Positions 1 to 6,107 of a DNA stretch of 6,107 nucleotides are shown here, in pieces (position 1 is the first letter of the stretch; each line of letters opens with the position of its first letter). The notes under the pieces are model-generated. The model was not told where the DNA came from and made no database searches. It saw only the letters and a program-made list of their open reading frames with translations. The translations under genes were made by a program, and so were the position numbers. The DNA is taken from NCBI GenBank assembly GCA_009926815.1, contig RFOC01000125.1, positions 1 to 6,107 on the forward strand, written 5' to 3'. The stretch comes from Planctomycetota bacterium. Its GTDB lineage: Bacteria > Planctomycetota > Phycisphaerae > Phycisphaerales > SM1A02.

Positions 1-3000
1 TGAGCAGCGCGAACACCACGAAGGTGTTCAGCGCGAACACCTCCTTCGGATCCCAGCCCCACGGCCGGCCCCAGGAATGGTCCGCCCAGATGGCGCCCAT
101 GGCGATGCCGGCCCAGAGCAGCACGAAGCTGATCTCCATGAGCGTCATGGTGACGCCGTCCAGGATCTCGCCCACGCGACCCGCGCCCGTGGCGCCCTGC
201 CCCGACGCGAGCACCAGCATCTCGCCCGCACCGCCCACGCGGGCGTGCACCGCGGGGCCGCCGCGCCATCGCCACAGCAGGTACATGCCCGCCGTGACCG
301 CGGCCATGAAGATGAGCGCGTAGCTGAAGATGATCACGTTGGTGTGGATGTACAGCCACACGTCATGCAGCACCGGCATCATGTTGCCGATGGCGGGATT
401 CAGCTGCGCGGGCAGCAGCGCACATGCCATGAGCGCCACCATGCTGCCCACCGAGGCCGCCAGCGCGAACAACCCTCGCACCGGCAGCCTTCGAAGCCCG
501 ATCTCCGCGACCACGGCCAGGCACGAACCCATCCATGCCGCGGTGGTCACCGCCTCGAACATGTTGCTGTTGGGCCACCGCTGGCTCACGTACCACCGCA
601 GCCCCACCGCGGTGGTCTGCAGCAGGAACGCCACGCCGAAGGCCGCCAGCCCCAGCCGCATGGCGCCAGGCCACTTCCAGGTGAAGCCCAGCAGCAGCAG
701 GGCCATCGCCACGAAGAACACGAACCACACCCAGGTCATCTGCCCGGAGCGGAAGTACCAGCTCTCCCAGGAGAGCCTGGCGGGACTCGGCAGCGCCTGA
801 CCTCCGGCCTGCCGCAGCGCCGCCGCCAGCGCCCCCACCAGCGGCTGCACCCTCGTCACGTCCCCGCTGCCCCACGCATCCGCCAGCCTCAGCCACGCCT
901 CGTGGACCGGTCCGGACGCGTCGTCCAGCGTCCGCCACTGCGCCTGGTCGCCGGGCACCAGTCGCAGCCTTGCGCGGATCTGATCGGGTTGCATGAGCTG
1001 CGCCGCGCCGCGGATCTGGTCCGACTGCTTCGCGGTGCGGATCAGGTCGCCCTCCAGTTGCCGCATGAGCGGCGCCACCTCGGGCCGCCAGGAACCCTGC
1101 GCATCGCTCCACACCAGGGACCGGGCCACCATGCCGTGCCGCTCGAAGCCGCGGCTCCACTCGGCGAGGCCCGGATCCGCCGCGCGGATCGCCTCGGCGA
1201 GCCGCAGCCGCACCTCGCGGTTCTTCACCTGGATCACGTCGGCGTCCGCGTAGGCCTGGGGCCGAAGCGCCATGTCCAGCAGCGTGAAGGTGGGCGACTG
1301 CCTCACCCCGGGCGCATCGCCCGCCACCACCCTGCCTCCGGTGATCGACTGCAGGTAGCCGAAGGCGAAACTGCCCAGGCTCTTCACGCGGCCCTCGCTC
1401 ATGACCGCCGATTCCTCGAGTGGCCGAAGGTCCAGCTGCGTGCGGAAGCGATCCGAGGGCGTCGAATCCGCGGCCCAGGCCCCGGGACTCGCCGCGCCCA
1501 CCGCCATGGCGGCCAGCAGCCACCAGCCAGCGGCGCGCACGACCGGTCCTCGGCCGCCCGCGGCGCGCTGCGCCTGCACCAGCGCTCGCCGCTTGATCAC
1601 CGGCTTCACGTAGAACGCGTAGATCATGCCCAGGCAGGCCACCACGCATCCCGCCAGCTGCAGGCCCACGCCATGGCGTGACCCCACGCCCAGCACGGTG
1701 TAGTTCAGGCCCAGGCTCGGCGGAGCGCCCTCGCCACCCTCGTCCGGCGGATCCCACTGCGCCTGGAAGTACGAGAGCCCGCCATGCTCCACGGGCTGGT
1801 TCACGCTCACGCGCACCGGTTCGCCGAAGCCACCGCGACCATCCCCGAACCGTAGCAGGCTCACGTAGTCGCGAATGGTGCTGGTCTCGCCGGTGTAGCC
1901 GCCCACATGCGCCGCCAGATCGAAGCTCTCCAGCACCACCGGGCTGGGCAGCGGCAGGCGCTGCCGAGAGAAGACCAGCTCGATCTCCGAGCCATCCTGC
2001 AGGCGCATCCGCGTGGGCCGGAACTCCCGGCGCCGCAGCACCTCCTCCGGACGGTCGAAGACCATGTCATGGAAGGGCAGCCAGGTGGCGCGGCCATCCG
2101 GAGCGCGAAGCAGCATCATGGCGAATCGCTCGCGGGCGTCCTTCATCCGCTGACGCTCCGGCACGATGAACGGCCTGCTCTGCACCACCGCGCGCGGCAG
2201 GTGCTCGCTGACGCGCAGCGACACGTCCTGACCCAGCGGCATTCCCTCGCCCACGGCCACCGGCCGCGCCCGCACGGCACCATCCGCGGCGTCGATCAGG
2301 GTGAGCTGCGAGGGATCCGGTCCAGCCACCAGCGTCACGGGCGTCCGCGAGAGGCCCGGAAGCAGCCGCGTGCGCACCCCGGGAGCCAGGTTCCGCGGGG
2401 CCGCCTTCGGATCCGGATTCTCGCCGGGCTTCATGTCGCGGTCGAGCCGCGGGTCGTCGAACACCCACCGGCGGATCTGACCCTCCGGGGTGCGAAGGTC
2501 GAGGATGGCCACGCTCACGCGCCGCTCGACCAGTTTCAGGCCCTCCTGCACCGCCACCACCCGCATGGCCACGCCAGCGGCGGCGGGCCCCACCGGCGTC
2601 CACGCCTCCGCGCCGGGGTTCCACGCCTGCGAAGGAACCTCCACGCGATCGCCGGCCACCTCGAACACCAGATGGCTCTCCGCCTGCATGGCGGCGAGCG
2701 CCTCCGCGGACCCGGCCCAGCGGAACGTGACCAGCTCGCTCTCGTCCACATCACGCTCGGGATCGAAGGCCAGCAACTGCGAGACCACCGGCGCTCCACC
2801 GGGCACCTGCACCTCCACCGTGGCGGCGGGGTTCAGCGGCGCGTCCGGGCCGCCCCGGGTCAGGCGAGCTCGCTCGAAGGCGTAGCGCAGATAGCCGGTC
2901 GCCTCGAGGGTGACGTCCGGCAGCGGGTCGTCGGCCGAGACGGCGGGAATGGGCACCTGCAACGCGTGAACGGCAGGCTCGCGGCCATCGGGACCGAACG

Positions 3001-3901
3001 CGAGCCCGGGACCGGGCACGTAGTCGTTGTAGAGCGGAAGCCCCTCGATGGGCCGCTGCGCCCAGGCGCCACCGGGCCGACGCAGGTAGAGCGCCCAGCT
3101 CTTGTTCAGGTCGTTCTTCAGGTGGAACCAGCCCTGGCTCTCGTACTCGGCCACGGCCGTCAGCGCGGTCTCCACGATCGCGGTGCCCTTCGCCTTCACC
3201 GCGCGCTGCAGCGGCTGCCGTGGATCGTCGGTGAGCAGCAGATCCTCGGCCAGGTCCGGCCTGCCCGCGATCACCTGCCGCATGAAGCGACCGCGAGGAC
3301 CCTCCACGAGCAGCATGACGCTGTAGGCCTTCTCGCCGGCGGCCTCGCCCGTGCGCAGTTCCCAGCCGGGATCGATCTGGGCCACCTGCACCTGCCAGGT
3401 CTCGGCACCCGCCTGCACCTGCGTGACGGCGCCGGGCGTGGCCGTGACGCGGCCGGTGCCCCTGGCGCCGTCGGCGGCGGTCACCTGCACGGCGATCGCC
3501 CGCCTCGCCACCGCGGCATCGCCCTCGACCTTGGTGCCGAAGTACCACACGCTGCCCGCGATCAGCATGAGGATGCCCGCATGGATGCCCCACACGCCGT
3601 AGTTCACCGGCCGGAACGGGATGCGGCGCAGCGTGGTCCAGGCCATGTTCGCGGCGATCAGCCCCATGAGCAGGTCGAAGGGCCACCAGTGGAACCACTC
3701 GAACTCCGTCATCTCGAAGGGACGCCACTGCCGCAGCTGGGCGTGCACCCACGCGTCCGGATGCAGCAGGTTGGGGTGCACCGGGTAGATCACGCCCGCG
3801 CTGCCCACGCTCATGTACGCGAAGAGCAGCACCAGCAGCACGATGCCGAACCGCACGTTGCTGAAGAGGTCGGAGAGGGCGCGAAGTGCCCGAAGGGCCA
3901 T
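1..3901 (-). CDS. ccsBA: ResB-CcsA fusion, System II cytochrome c synthetase (3' end outside window)
   Basis: Single open frame of 1300 codons running off the left edge. In this family the protein moves haem across the cytoplasmic membrane and attaches it to CXXCH apocytochromes. ResB part: membrane segments near residues 16-38, 73-92 and 101-121; the third carries WGIHAG with His107, followed by KVEG, as in ResB, and His107 is probably the family's first membrane His. A large extracytoplasmic region (about 122-744) ends with the ResB-like VNQPVEHGGLSYFQ (700-713) before a membrane helix at 745-765. A further hydrophobic stretch at 790-811 precedes a short domain with SEGRVKSL (835-842), like the linker of Bacteroidetes-type fusions. 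CcsA part: helices near 1057-1075, 1082-1101, 1117-1136, 1143-1163, 1188-1210 and 1252-1272; WPNSNMFE (1109-1116); WLYIHTN with probable external haem ligand His1186; and the WWD signature WGRPWGWDPKE (1277-1287). The remaining two expected His ligands lie beyond the window. The ATG at 3901 is firm because an in-frame TAG sits four codons upstream; no clear Shine-Dalgarno precedes it. The protein is long for the family. Confidence 0.95.
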   Translation of the reverse strand, partial: MALRALRALSDLFSNVRFGIVLLVLLFAYMSVGSAGVIYPVHPNLLHPDAWVHAQLRQWRPFEMTEFEWFHWWPFDLLMGLIAANMAWTTLRRIPFRPVNYGVWGIHAGILMLIAGSVWYFGTKVEGDAAVARRAIAVQVTAADGARGTGRVTATPGAVTQVQAGAETWQVQVAQIDPGWELRTGEAAGEKAYSVMLLVEGPRGRFMRQVIAGRPDLAEDLLLTDDPRQPLQRAVKAKGTAIVETALTAVAEYESQGWFHLKNDLNKSWALYLRRPGGAWAQRPIEGLPLYNDYVPGPGLAFGPDGREPAVHALQVPIPAVSADDPLPDVTLEATGYLRYAFERARLTRGGPDAPLNPAATVEVQVPGGAPVVSQLLAFDPERDVDESELVTFRWAGSAEALAAMQAESHLVFEVAGDRVEVPSQAWNPGAEAWTPVGPAAAGVAMRVVAVQEGLKLVERRVSVAILDLRTPEGQIRRWVFDDPRLDRDMKPGENPDPKAAPRNLAPGVRTRLLPGLSRTPVTLVAGPDPSQLTLIDAADGAVRARPVAVGEGMPLGQDVSLRVSEHLPRAVVQSRPFIVPERQRMKDARERFAMMLLRAPDGRATWLPFHDMVFDRPEEVLRRREFRPTRMRLQDGSEIELVFSRQRLPLPSPVVLESFDLAAHVGGYTGETSTIRDYVSLLRFGDGRGGFGEPVRVSVNQPVEHGGLSYFQAQWDPPDEGGEGAPPSLGLNYTVLGVGSRHGVGLQLAGCVVACLGMIYAFYVKPVIKRRALVQAQRAAGGRGPVVRAAGWWLLAAMAVGAASPGAWAADSTPSDRFRTQLDLRPLEESAVMSEGRVKSLGSFAFGYLQSITGGRVVAGDAPGVRQSPTFTLLDMALRPQAYADADVIQVKNREVRLRLAEAIRAADPGLAEWSRGFERHGMVARSLVWSDAQGSWRPEVAPLMRQLEGDLIRTAKQSDQIRGAAQLMQPDQIRARLRLVPGDQAQWRTLDDASGPVHEAWLRLADAWGSGDVTRVQPLVGALAAALRQAGGQALPSPARLSWESWYFRSGQMTWVWFVFFVAMALLLLGFTWKWPGAMRLGLAAFGVAFLLQTTAVGLRWYVSQRWPNSNMFEAVTTAAWMGSCLAVVAEIGLRRLPVRGLFALAASVGSMVALMACALLPAQLNPAIGNMMPVLHDVWLYIHTNVIIFSYALIFMAAVTAGMYLLWRWRGGPAVHARVGGAGEMLVLASGQGATGAGRVGEILDGVTMTLMEISFVLLWAGIAMGAIWADHSWGRPWGWDPKEVFALNTFVVFALL

Positions 3902-3907
3902 GGGGCG

Positions 3908-3913
3908 ATGCTA
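3908..3913 (-). promoter_or_regulatory. Candidate -10 element of the cytochrome c synthetase gene
   Basis: On the minus strand the hexamer TAGCAT (TAnnnT type) ends six bases before the ATG at 3901. A start site at the usual distance would fall at or next to the ATG, giving a leaderless mRNA, which would agree with the lack of a Shine-Dalgarno. A weak -35-like TGGAGC (3936-3931) lies 17 bp upstream and matches TTGACA at only three of six positions. This is inference from spacing alone. Confidence 0.27.
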
Positions 3914-3946
3914 GGGAAGCGCGGCCTTTCGCTCCACGCGTTTGGG

Positions 3947-3952
3947 TAGCAT
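3947..3952 (+). promoter_or_regulatory. Candidate -10 element of the peptidyl-prolyl isomerase gene
   Basis: The same hexamer, TAGCAT, occurs on the plus strand 21 bases before the isomerase ATG, so a short leader containing the ribosome binding site would result. No convincing -35 hexamer lies 16-18 bp upstream, where the sequence is GGCCTTTC-like. With the minus-strand copy it forms a perfect 7-bp inverted repeat, GATGCTA (3907-3913) and TAGCATC (3947-3953), so it could equally be half of an operator or chance. Confidence 0.22.
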
Positions 3953-3963
3953 CCTCCCTCCTC

Positions 3964-3969
3964 AGGAGA
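3964..3969 (+). promoter_or_regulatory. Ribosome binding site of the isomerase gene
   Basis: AGGAGA lies just before the ATG at 3974, with five bases between AGGAG and the start codon. It supports this start. The core is the right arm of a small dyad, CTCCT-C-AGGAG (3958-3968), whose one-base centre is too tight for a hairpin by itself. Confidence 0.7.
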
Positions 3970-3973
3970 ATCC

Positions 3974-4672
3974 ATGATCCACACGATCGCTCGCATCGCC
4001 GCCCTCTGCACCGCCTCCATCGCGCTGGCCCAGGCCGCGCCGGCACCCGCCACCCCGCCCGCGGCAGGCGCCGCACCCGCCTACGTGAAGATGACCACCA
4101 GCAAGGGCGACATCATCATCGAACTCGACCGGGCGAAGGCCCCGATCAGCGCGGAGAACTTCCTGAAGTACGCCAGGAAGGGGCAGTACGACGGCACGGT
4201 CTTCCACCGCGTGATCAAGGACTTCATGATCCAGGGCGGCGGCTTCGACAAGGAGATGAACGAGAAGCAGACCGACGCCCCGATCAAGAACGAGGCGACG
4301 AACGGGCTCTCGAACAAGCGCGGCACCATCGCCATGGCCCGCACGCAGGATCCCAACAGCGCCACCGCGCAGTTCTACATCAACGTGGTCGACAACGGCA
4401 TGCTCGACGCCCGTCCGGGCAACCCCGGCTACGCCGTGTTCGGCAAGGTGGTCCAGGGCATGGACGCGGTGGACGCCATCCGCGGCGTGCCGACCGGCAT
4501 GAAGGTGGCCAACACGCGCGGCGGCAAGGGCCCCATGCGTGACGTGCCCACCGAGACCGTGGAGATCATCAAGGTGGTCGAGTGTCCGGCGCCAGCCACC
4601 AGCAGCGGCGAGGCCGCGAAGGCCCCGGAAGCCCCGAAGGCTCCCGAGGCTCCCAAGACGCCGGCCCACTGA
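3974..4672 (+). CDS. ppiA: Exported cyclophilin-type peptidyl-prolyl cis-trans isomerase (PpiA-like)
   Basis: A 232-residue cyclophilin that would catalyse cis-trans isomerisation of prolyl bonds in proteins outside the cytoplasm. Residues 1-21 look like a Sec signal peptide (Arg7, a hydrophobic core and an ALAQA cleavage region near 17-21); there is no lipobox. After an Ala/Pro-rich spacer (22-36) the cyclophilin domain spans about 37-203. FHRVIKDFMIQGGGF (77-91) contains the catalytic Arg79 plus Phe84, Met85 and Gln87, equivalent to R55, F60, M61 and Q63 of human CypA. GTIAMART (118-124) and TAQFYINV (131-138) line the pocket, and GYAVFGKVVQGMD (152-164) follows the E. coli PpiA pattern. 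The position of CypA Trp121 (Phe in E. coli PpiA) appears to be Met143. A 29-residue tail rich in Lys, Ala, Pro and Glu with KAPEA-type repeats (about 216-232) is absent from E. coli PpiA (190 residues). The gene has its own ribosome binding site, is divergent from the cytochrome c synthetase gene and is followed by a terminator hairpin. Confidence 0.96.
   Translation: MIHTIARIAALCTASIALAQAAPAPATPPAAGAAPAYVKMTTSKGDIIIELDRAKAPISAENFLKYARKGQYDGTVFHRVIKDFMIQGGGFDKEMNEKQTDAPIKNEATNGLSNKRGTIAMARTQDPNSATAQFYINVVDNGMLDARPGNPGYAVFGKVVQGMDAVDAIRGVPTGMKVANTRGGKGPMRDVPTETVEIIKVVECPAPATSSGEAAKAPEAPKAPEAPKTPAH
4613..4665 (+). repeat. Short in-frame Lys-Ala-Pro-Glu-Ala repeats at the isomerase C-terminus
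   Basis: The end of the isomerase gene encodes imperfect repeats of KAPEAP type: KAPEAP, KAPEAP, then KTP. The DNA copies differ at third codon positions (GCCCCGGAA versus GCTCCCGAG), so the repetition is clearest at protein level. The tail is probably disordered and positively tipped; its role is unknown. Confidence 0.6.
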
Positions 4673-4680
4673 ACCGCAGC

Positions 4681-4693
4681 GATCGATTCGATC
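4681..4693. repeat. Small perfect dyad GATCGA-T-TCGATC next to the terminator
   Basis: A 6-bp perfect inverted repeat with a one-base centre sits directly against the left base of the terminator stem, eight bases after the isomerase stop codon. It could form only a weak hairpin in RNA (GATC arms with a five-base loop). It may be a protein site or chance. Confidence 0.35.
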
Positions 4694-4729
4694 CAGGGCC
4701 CCGTCCACGCGGCGGGGCCCTGCTCGTTT
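4694..4729 (+). terminator. Rho-independent-like terminator of the isomerase gene
   Basis: CAGGGCCCCG (4694-4703) pairs perfectly with CGGGGCCCTG (4713-4722) around a nine-base loop, giving a very stable ten-pair GC-rich stem. The downstream T-tract is weak (CTCGTTT). It lies 21 bases after the isomerase stop codon, between convergent genes. In the other direction it is followed by no T-run, so action on minus-strand transcripts is doubtful. Confidence 0.65.
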
Positions 4730-5272
4730 CAGGCCTTGGGAAGGTGGCGCAGCAGCGCCGCCTCGTCCCACACCTCCACGCCCAGCTCGCGCGCCTTGTC
4801 CAGCTTGCTGCCGGCCTCGGCGCCGGCGATGACCAGGTGCGTCTTCCTCGACACGCTGCCGGTCACCTTGGCCCCCAGCGCCTCCAGTCGCTCCGTGAGC
4901 GTGGAACGGTCGAAGTGCTCCAGGGTGCCGGTGAGCACCACGGTCCTGCCCGCGAAGGGGGAATCGGCGGCGGGACGAACTGGCCAGATCCACCCCCGCC
5001 TTGGCCAGATCCGCGAACATGCGGCGCACGTCGGCCCGGGCCAGGTCGTGGGCCAGGCTCCTCGCCGTGATCTCGCCGAAATCCTCCAGCGCCTCGAAGT
5101 CCGCCTCCTTCGCCGCCAGCAACGCCTCCGCGTCCGGGAAGGCGCGGGCCAGCGTCTTGGCCGCGGCCGCGCCGATCAGTCGAAGGCCCAGCGACGCCAG
5201 CACGCGCGGCAGCGTGTGCATGCTGTTGAAGGTGCAGATGGCGGCGCAGAGATTCGCCCGTGGCGCCTGCAT
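4729..5272 (-). pseudogene. Frameshifted C-terminal remnant of NAD-dependent DNA ligase (HhH + BRCT only)
   Basis: Two adjacent minus-strand frames match the end of LigA in order. The first, from an ATG at 5272 (or a GTG at 5296), gives about 96 residues of the helix-hairpin-helix domain: RANLCAAI, LPRVLASLGLRLIGAAAAK, and EDFGEITARSL through AGVDL. The second gives the BRCT domain: FAGRTVVLTGTL, LEALGAKVTGSVSRKTHLVI, GSKLDKARELGV, then a stop at 4729. The frames meet near 4981-4987, where CTGGCCAG holds one base too many; removing one base restores AGVDLPVRPAADSPFAGRT without a gap, in a 180-residue reading. A full LigA is about 670 residues; the adenylation domain with its KxDG lysine, the OB fold and the zinc finger are all missing, so this product could not seal DNA. 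There is no clear ribosome binding site at either start. It may be a decayed gene piece, a misassembly, or a small HhH-BRCT protein with a sequencing error; I favour a remnant. Confidence 0.85.
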
Positions 5273-5300
5273 GGCGGTGGAATCTATCGCCGCCACCCGT

Positions 5301-6107
5301 TCACCCGCGATCGACCCGGACGTTGCGCCGCAGGCCCAGGTCGCGGCTCACCTTCAGCTTGCGGCCGCGCAGCGTGGCCTTGCGCAGCACCTGGATGATG
5401 TGATCGGCCTCGTGCGCGGGCACCTCGACGAACGACGAGAGCTCGTCGATCTCGATGCCACCCAGGGAGCGGGGATTCACGTTGGCCTCGTTGGCGATGG
5501 CGCCCACCAGGTCGTTGGGGCGCATGCCCATGCGCTTGCCGCCACCGACGAACAGGCGCACGAACTCCGGCGCCGATCGCCCACCGCGCGGACCGCCACC
5601 GTGGGCCGGGCGATCCTCGCGCTCGCGCCGGCCGCGTGGCATCGGTGCCTCCGTTTCCACCGGATCGAGGCGCTGCGTCCATCCGCTGCGTCCGGGCGGC
5701 GGCTTCTTCCAGCCCGTGCCCCGCTCCGCACGCGGCGCGCCCCGCGCGACATCGCCTGCCGCCGGACGATCGACCGGCGATCCGGATCGCTCCTGCTGCC
5801 GCGGCACCTGCACATCGTCCTCCGCGGCATGCTCGCCGCGCCTGGCGTCATGCACCGCCTTCATCGCGGCGGCGGCAAGGGTGGCCGGGTCGACGGCCAT
5901 CGCCTGCACCACCCGCAGGAAGGGTTCGAGCCCATCGGCCTCGGCGGCCTTGGCCATCTCGTCGCGCAGGCGATCGAGCCGACGCGCGCGCACCTGGTCG
6001 GGCGTGGGCACATCGGCCATCTCGAAGCGCTGCTTGGTGAGCGACTCGATCTGCCGCATGATGCGACCCTCGCGCGGCGTGGCGATGGTGATGGCGGTGC
6101 CCTCGCG
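5301..6107 (-). CDS. DEAD-box RNA helicase, C-terminal part with DbpA-type RNA-binding domain (5' end outside window)
   Basis: The frame enters from the right edge and gives 268 residues to a TGA at 5303-5301. It starts inside helicase motif VI: REGTAITIATPREGRIMRQI corresponds to the GRxGREG-T-A-I stretch at the end of the second RecA-like domain of DeaD/CsdA-type helicases, and SLTKQRFEMADVPTPDQV continues the family pattern. A helical segment (about 36-86) is followed by an Arg/Gly/Pro-rich, probably disordered linker (about 87-178). Residues 180-258 form a DbpA C-terminal RNA-binding domain: VRLFVGGGKRMGMRPNDLVG, GAIANEANVNPRSLGGIEI, SSFVEVP and LRGRKLKV. Such helicases unwind structured RNA with ATP and act in ribosome assembly, RNA decay or cold adaptation. 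The ATPase motifs lie outside the window. DbpA, DeaD and other paralogues cannot be told apart here, so no symbol is given. The ligase remnant follows on the same strand within about 30 bases. Confidence 0.94.
   Translation of the reverse strand, partial: REGTAITIATPREGRIMRQIESLTKQRFEMADVPTPDQVRARRLDRLRDEMAKAAEADGLEPFLRVVQAMAVDPATLAAAAMKAVHDARRGEHAAEDDVQVPRQQERSGSPVDRPAAGDVARGAPRAERGTGWKKPPPGRSGWTQRLDPVETEAPMPRGRREREDRPAHGGGPRGGRSAPEFVRLFVGGGKRMGMRPNDLVGAIANEANVNPRSLGGIEIDELSSFVEVPAHEADHIIQVLRKATLRGRKLKVSRDLGLRRNVRVDRG

Noticed and set aside
77..1681. Long plus-strand open frame of 534 codons opposite the CcsA part
   Set aside because: It is antisense to a gene with clear CcsA motifs; its translation is His/Arg/Gln/Pro-rich with no domain pattern, as expected for the complement of GC-rich coding DNA.
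363..1757. Minus-strand open frame of 464 codons within the CcsA region
   Set aside because: Out-of-frame shadow of the fusion gene without recognisable domains or membrane segments.
1907..3949. Long plus-strand open frame of 680 codons opposite the ResB part
   Set aside because: Same reason: a His/Arg-rich translation with no motifs, fully covered by the ResB-CcsA fusion on the other strand.
3986..4009. Possible lipoprotein signal at Cys12 of the isomerase
   Set aside because: The residues before Cys12 (AAL) do not fit a lipobox, and the Cys lies inside the hydrophobic core; an ordinary signal peptidase I site further on fits better.
2751..4076. Minus-strand open frame of 441 codons overlapping the fusion gene start
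   Set aside because: It is Arg/Gly/Ala-rich, out of frame with the real gene, and crosses the divergent gap into the isomerase gene antisense.
3962..4983. Continuation of the HhH frame beyond the frameshift, running antisense through the isomerase gene
   Set aside because: After the frameshift the translation loses LigA similarity while the neighbouring frame gains the BRCT domain; the extension is an accident of few stop codons in GC-rich DNA.
5636..6040. Plus-strand open frame opposite the helicase linker
   Set aside because: Pro/Arg/Ala-rich complement of the helicase coding sequence; no motif and no supporting start site.
1..6107. CRISPR arrays, tRNA or rRNA genes, insertion-sequence ends, phage genes
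   Set aside because: No regularly spaced direct repeats, cloverleaf-like segments, transposase motifs or phage proteins were seen on either strand.

Overview
The window is a GC-rich, densely coded bacterial segment with four loci and two very short intergenic gaps. Reading left to right: (1) a very long minus-strand gene, open at the left edge, for a ResB-CcsA fusion, the cytochrome c haem-attachment synthetase of System II; (2) a 72-bp divergent gap; (3) a plus-strand gene for an exported cyclophilin-type peptidyl-prolyl isomerase resembling PpiA; (4) a hairpin terminator between convergent genes; (5) a minus-strand remnant of the 3' end of an NAD-dependent DNA ligase gene (helix-hairpin-helix plus BRCT only), broken by a one-base frameshift; (6) the C-terminal part of a minus-strand DEAD-box RNA helicase with a DbpA-type RNA-binding domain, open at the right edge.

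The organism cannot be named from the sequence. High GC, a System II cytochrome c synthetase in single-chain ResB-CcsA form with an unusually large extracytoplasmic part, and a DEAD-box helicase with a DbpA C-terminal domain would fit a planctomycete (for example of the Phycisphaerae type). Other high-GC phyla with System II are not excluded. This is inference only.

Functionally, the left half concerns the cell envelope: the fusion protein would carry haem across the membrane and join it to apocytochrome c, and its divergent neighbour would catalyse proline isomerisation of exported proteins. They may share the intergenic control region, which holds two identical TAGCAT hexamers in mirror orientation. 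The right half concerns nucleic acids: an RNA helicase with a decayed or orphaned ligase C-terminus directly behind it.

I see no CRISPR array, tRNA, rRNA, transposase or phage gene, and no clearly new multi-gene system. The features most worth a second look are the ligase fragment without its catalytic domain, its frameshift, the junction with the helicase gene, and the very large periplasmic portion of the cytochrome c synthetase.
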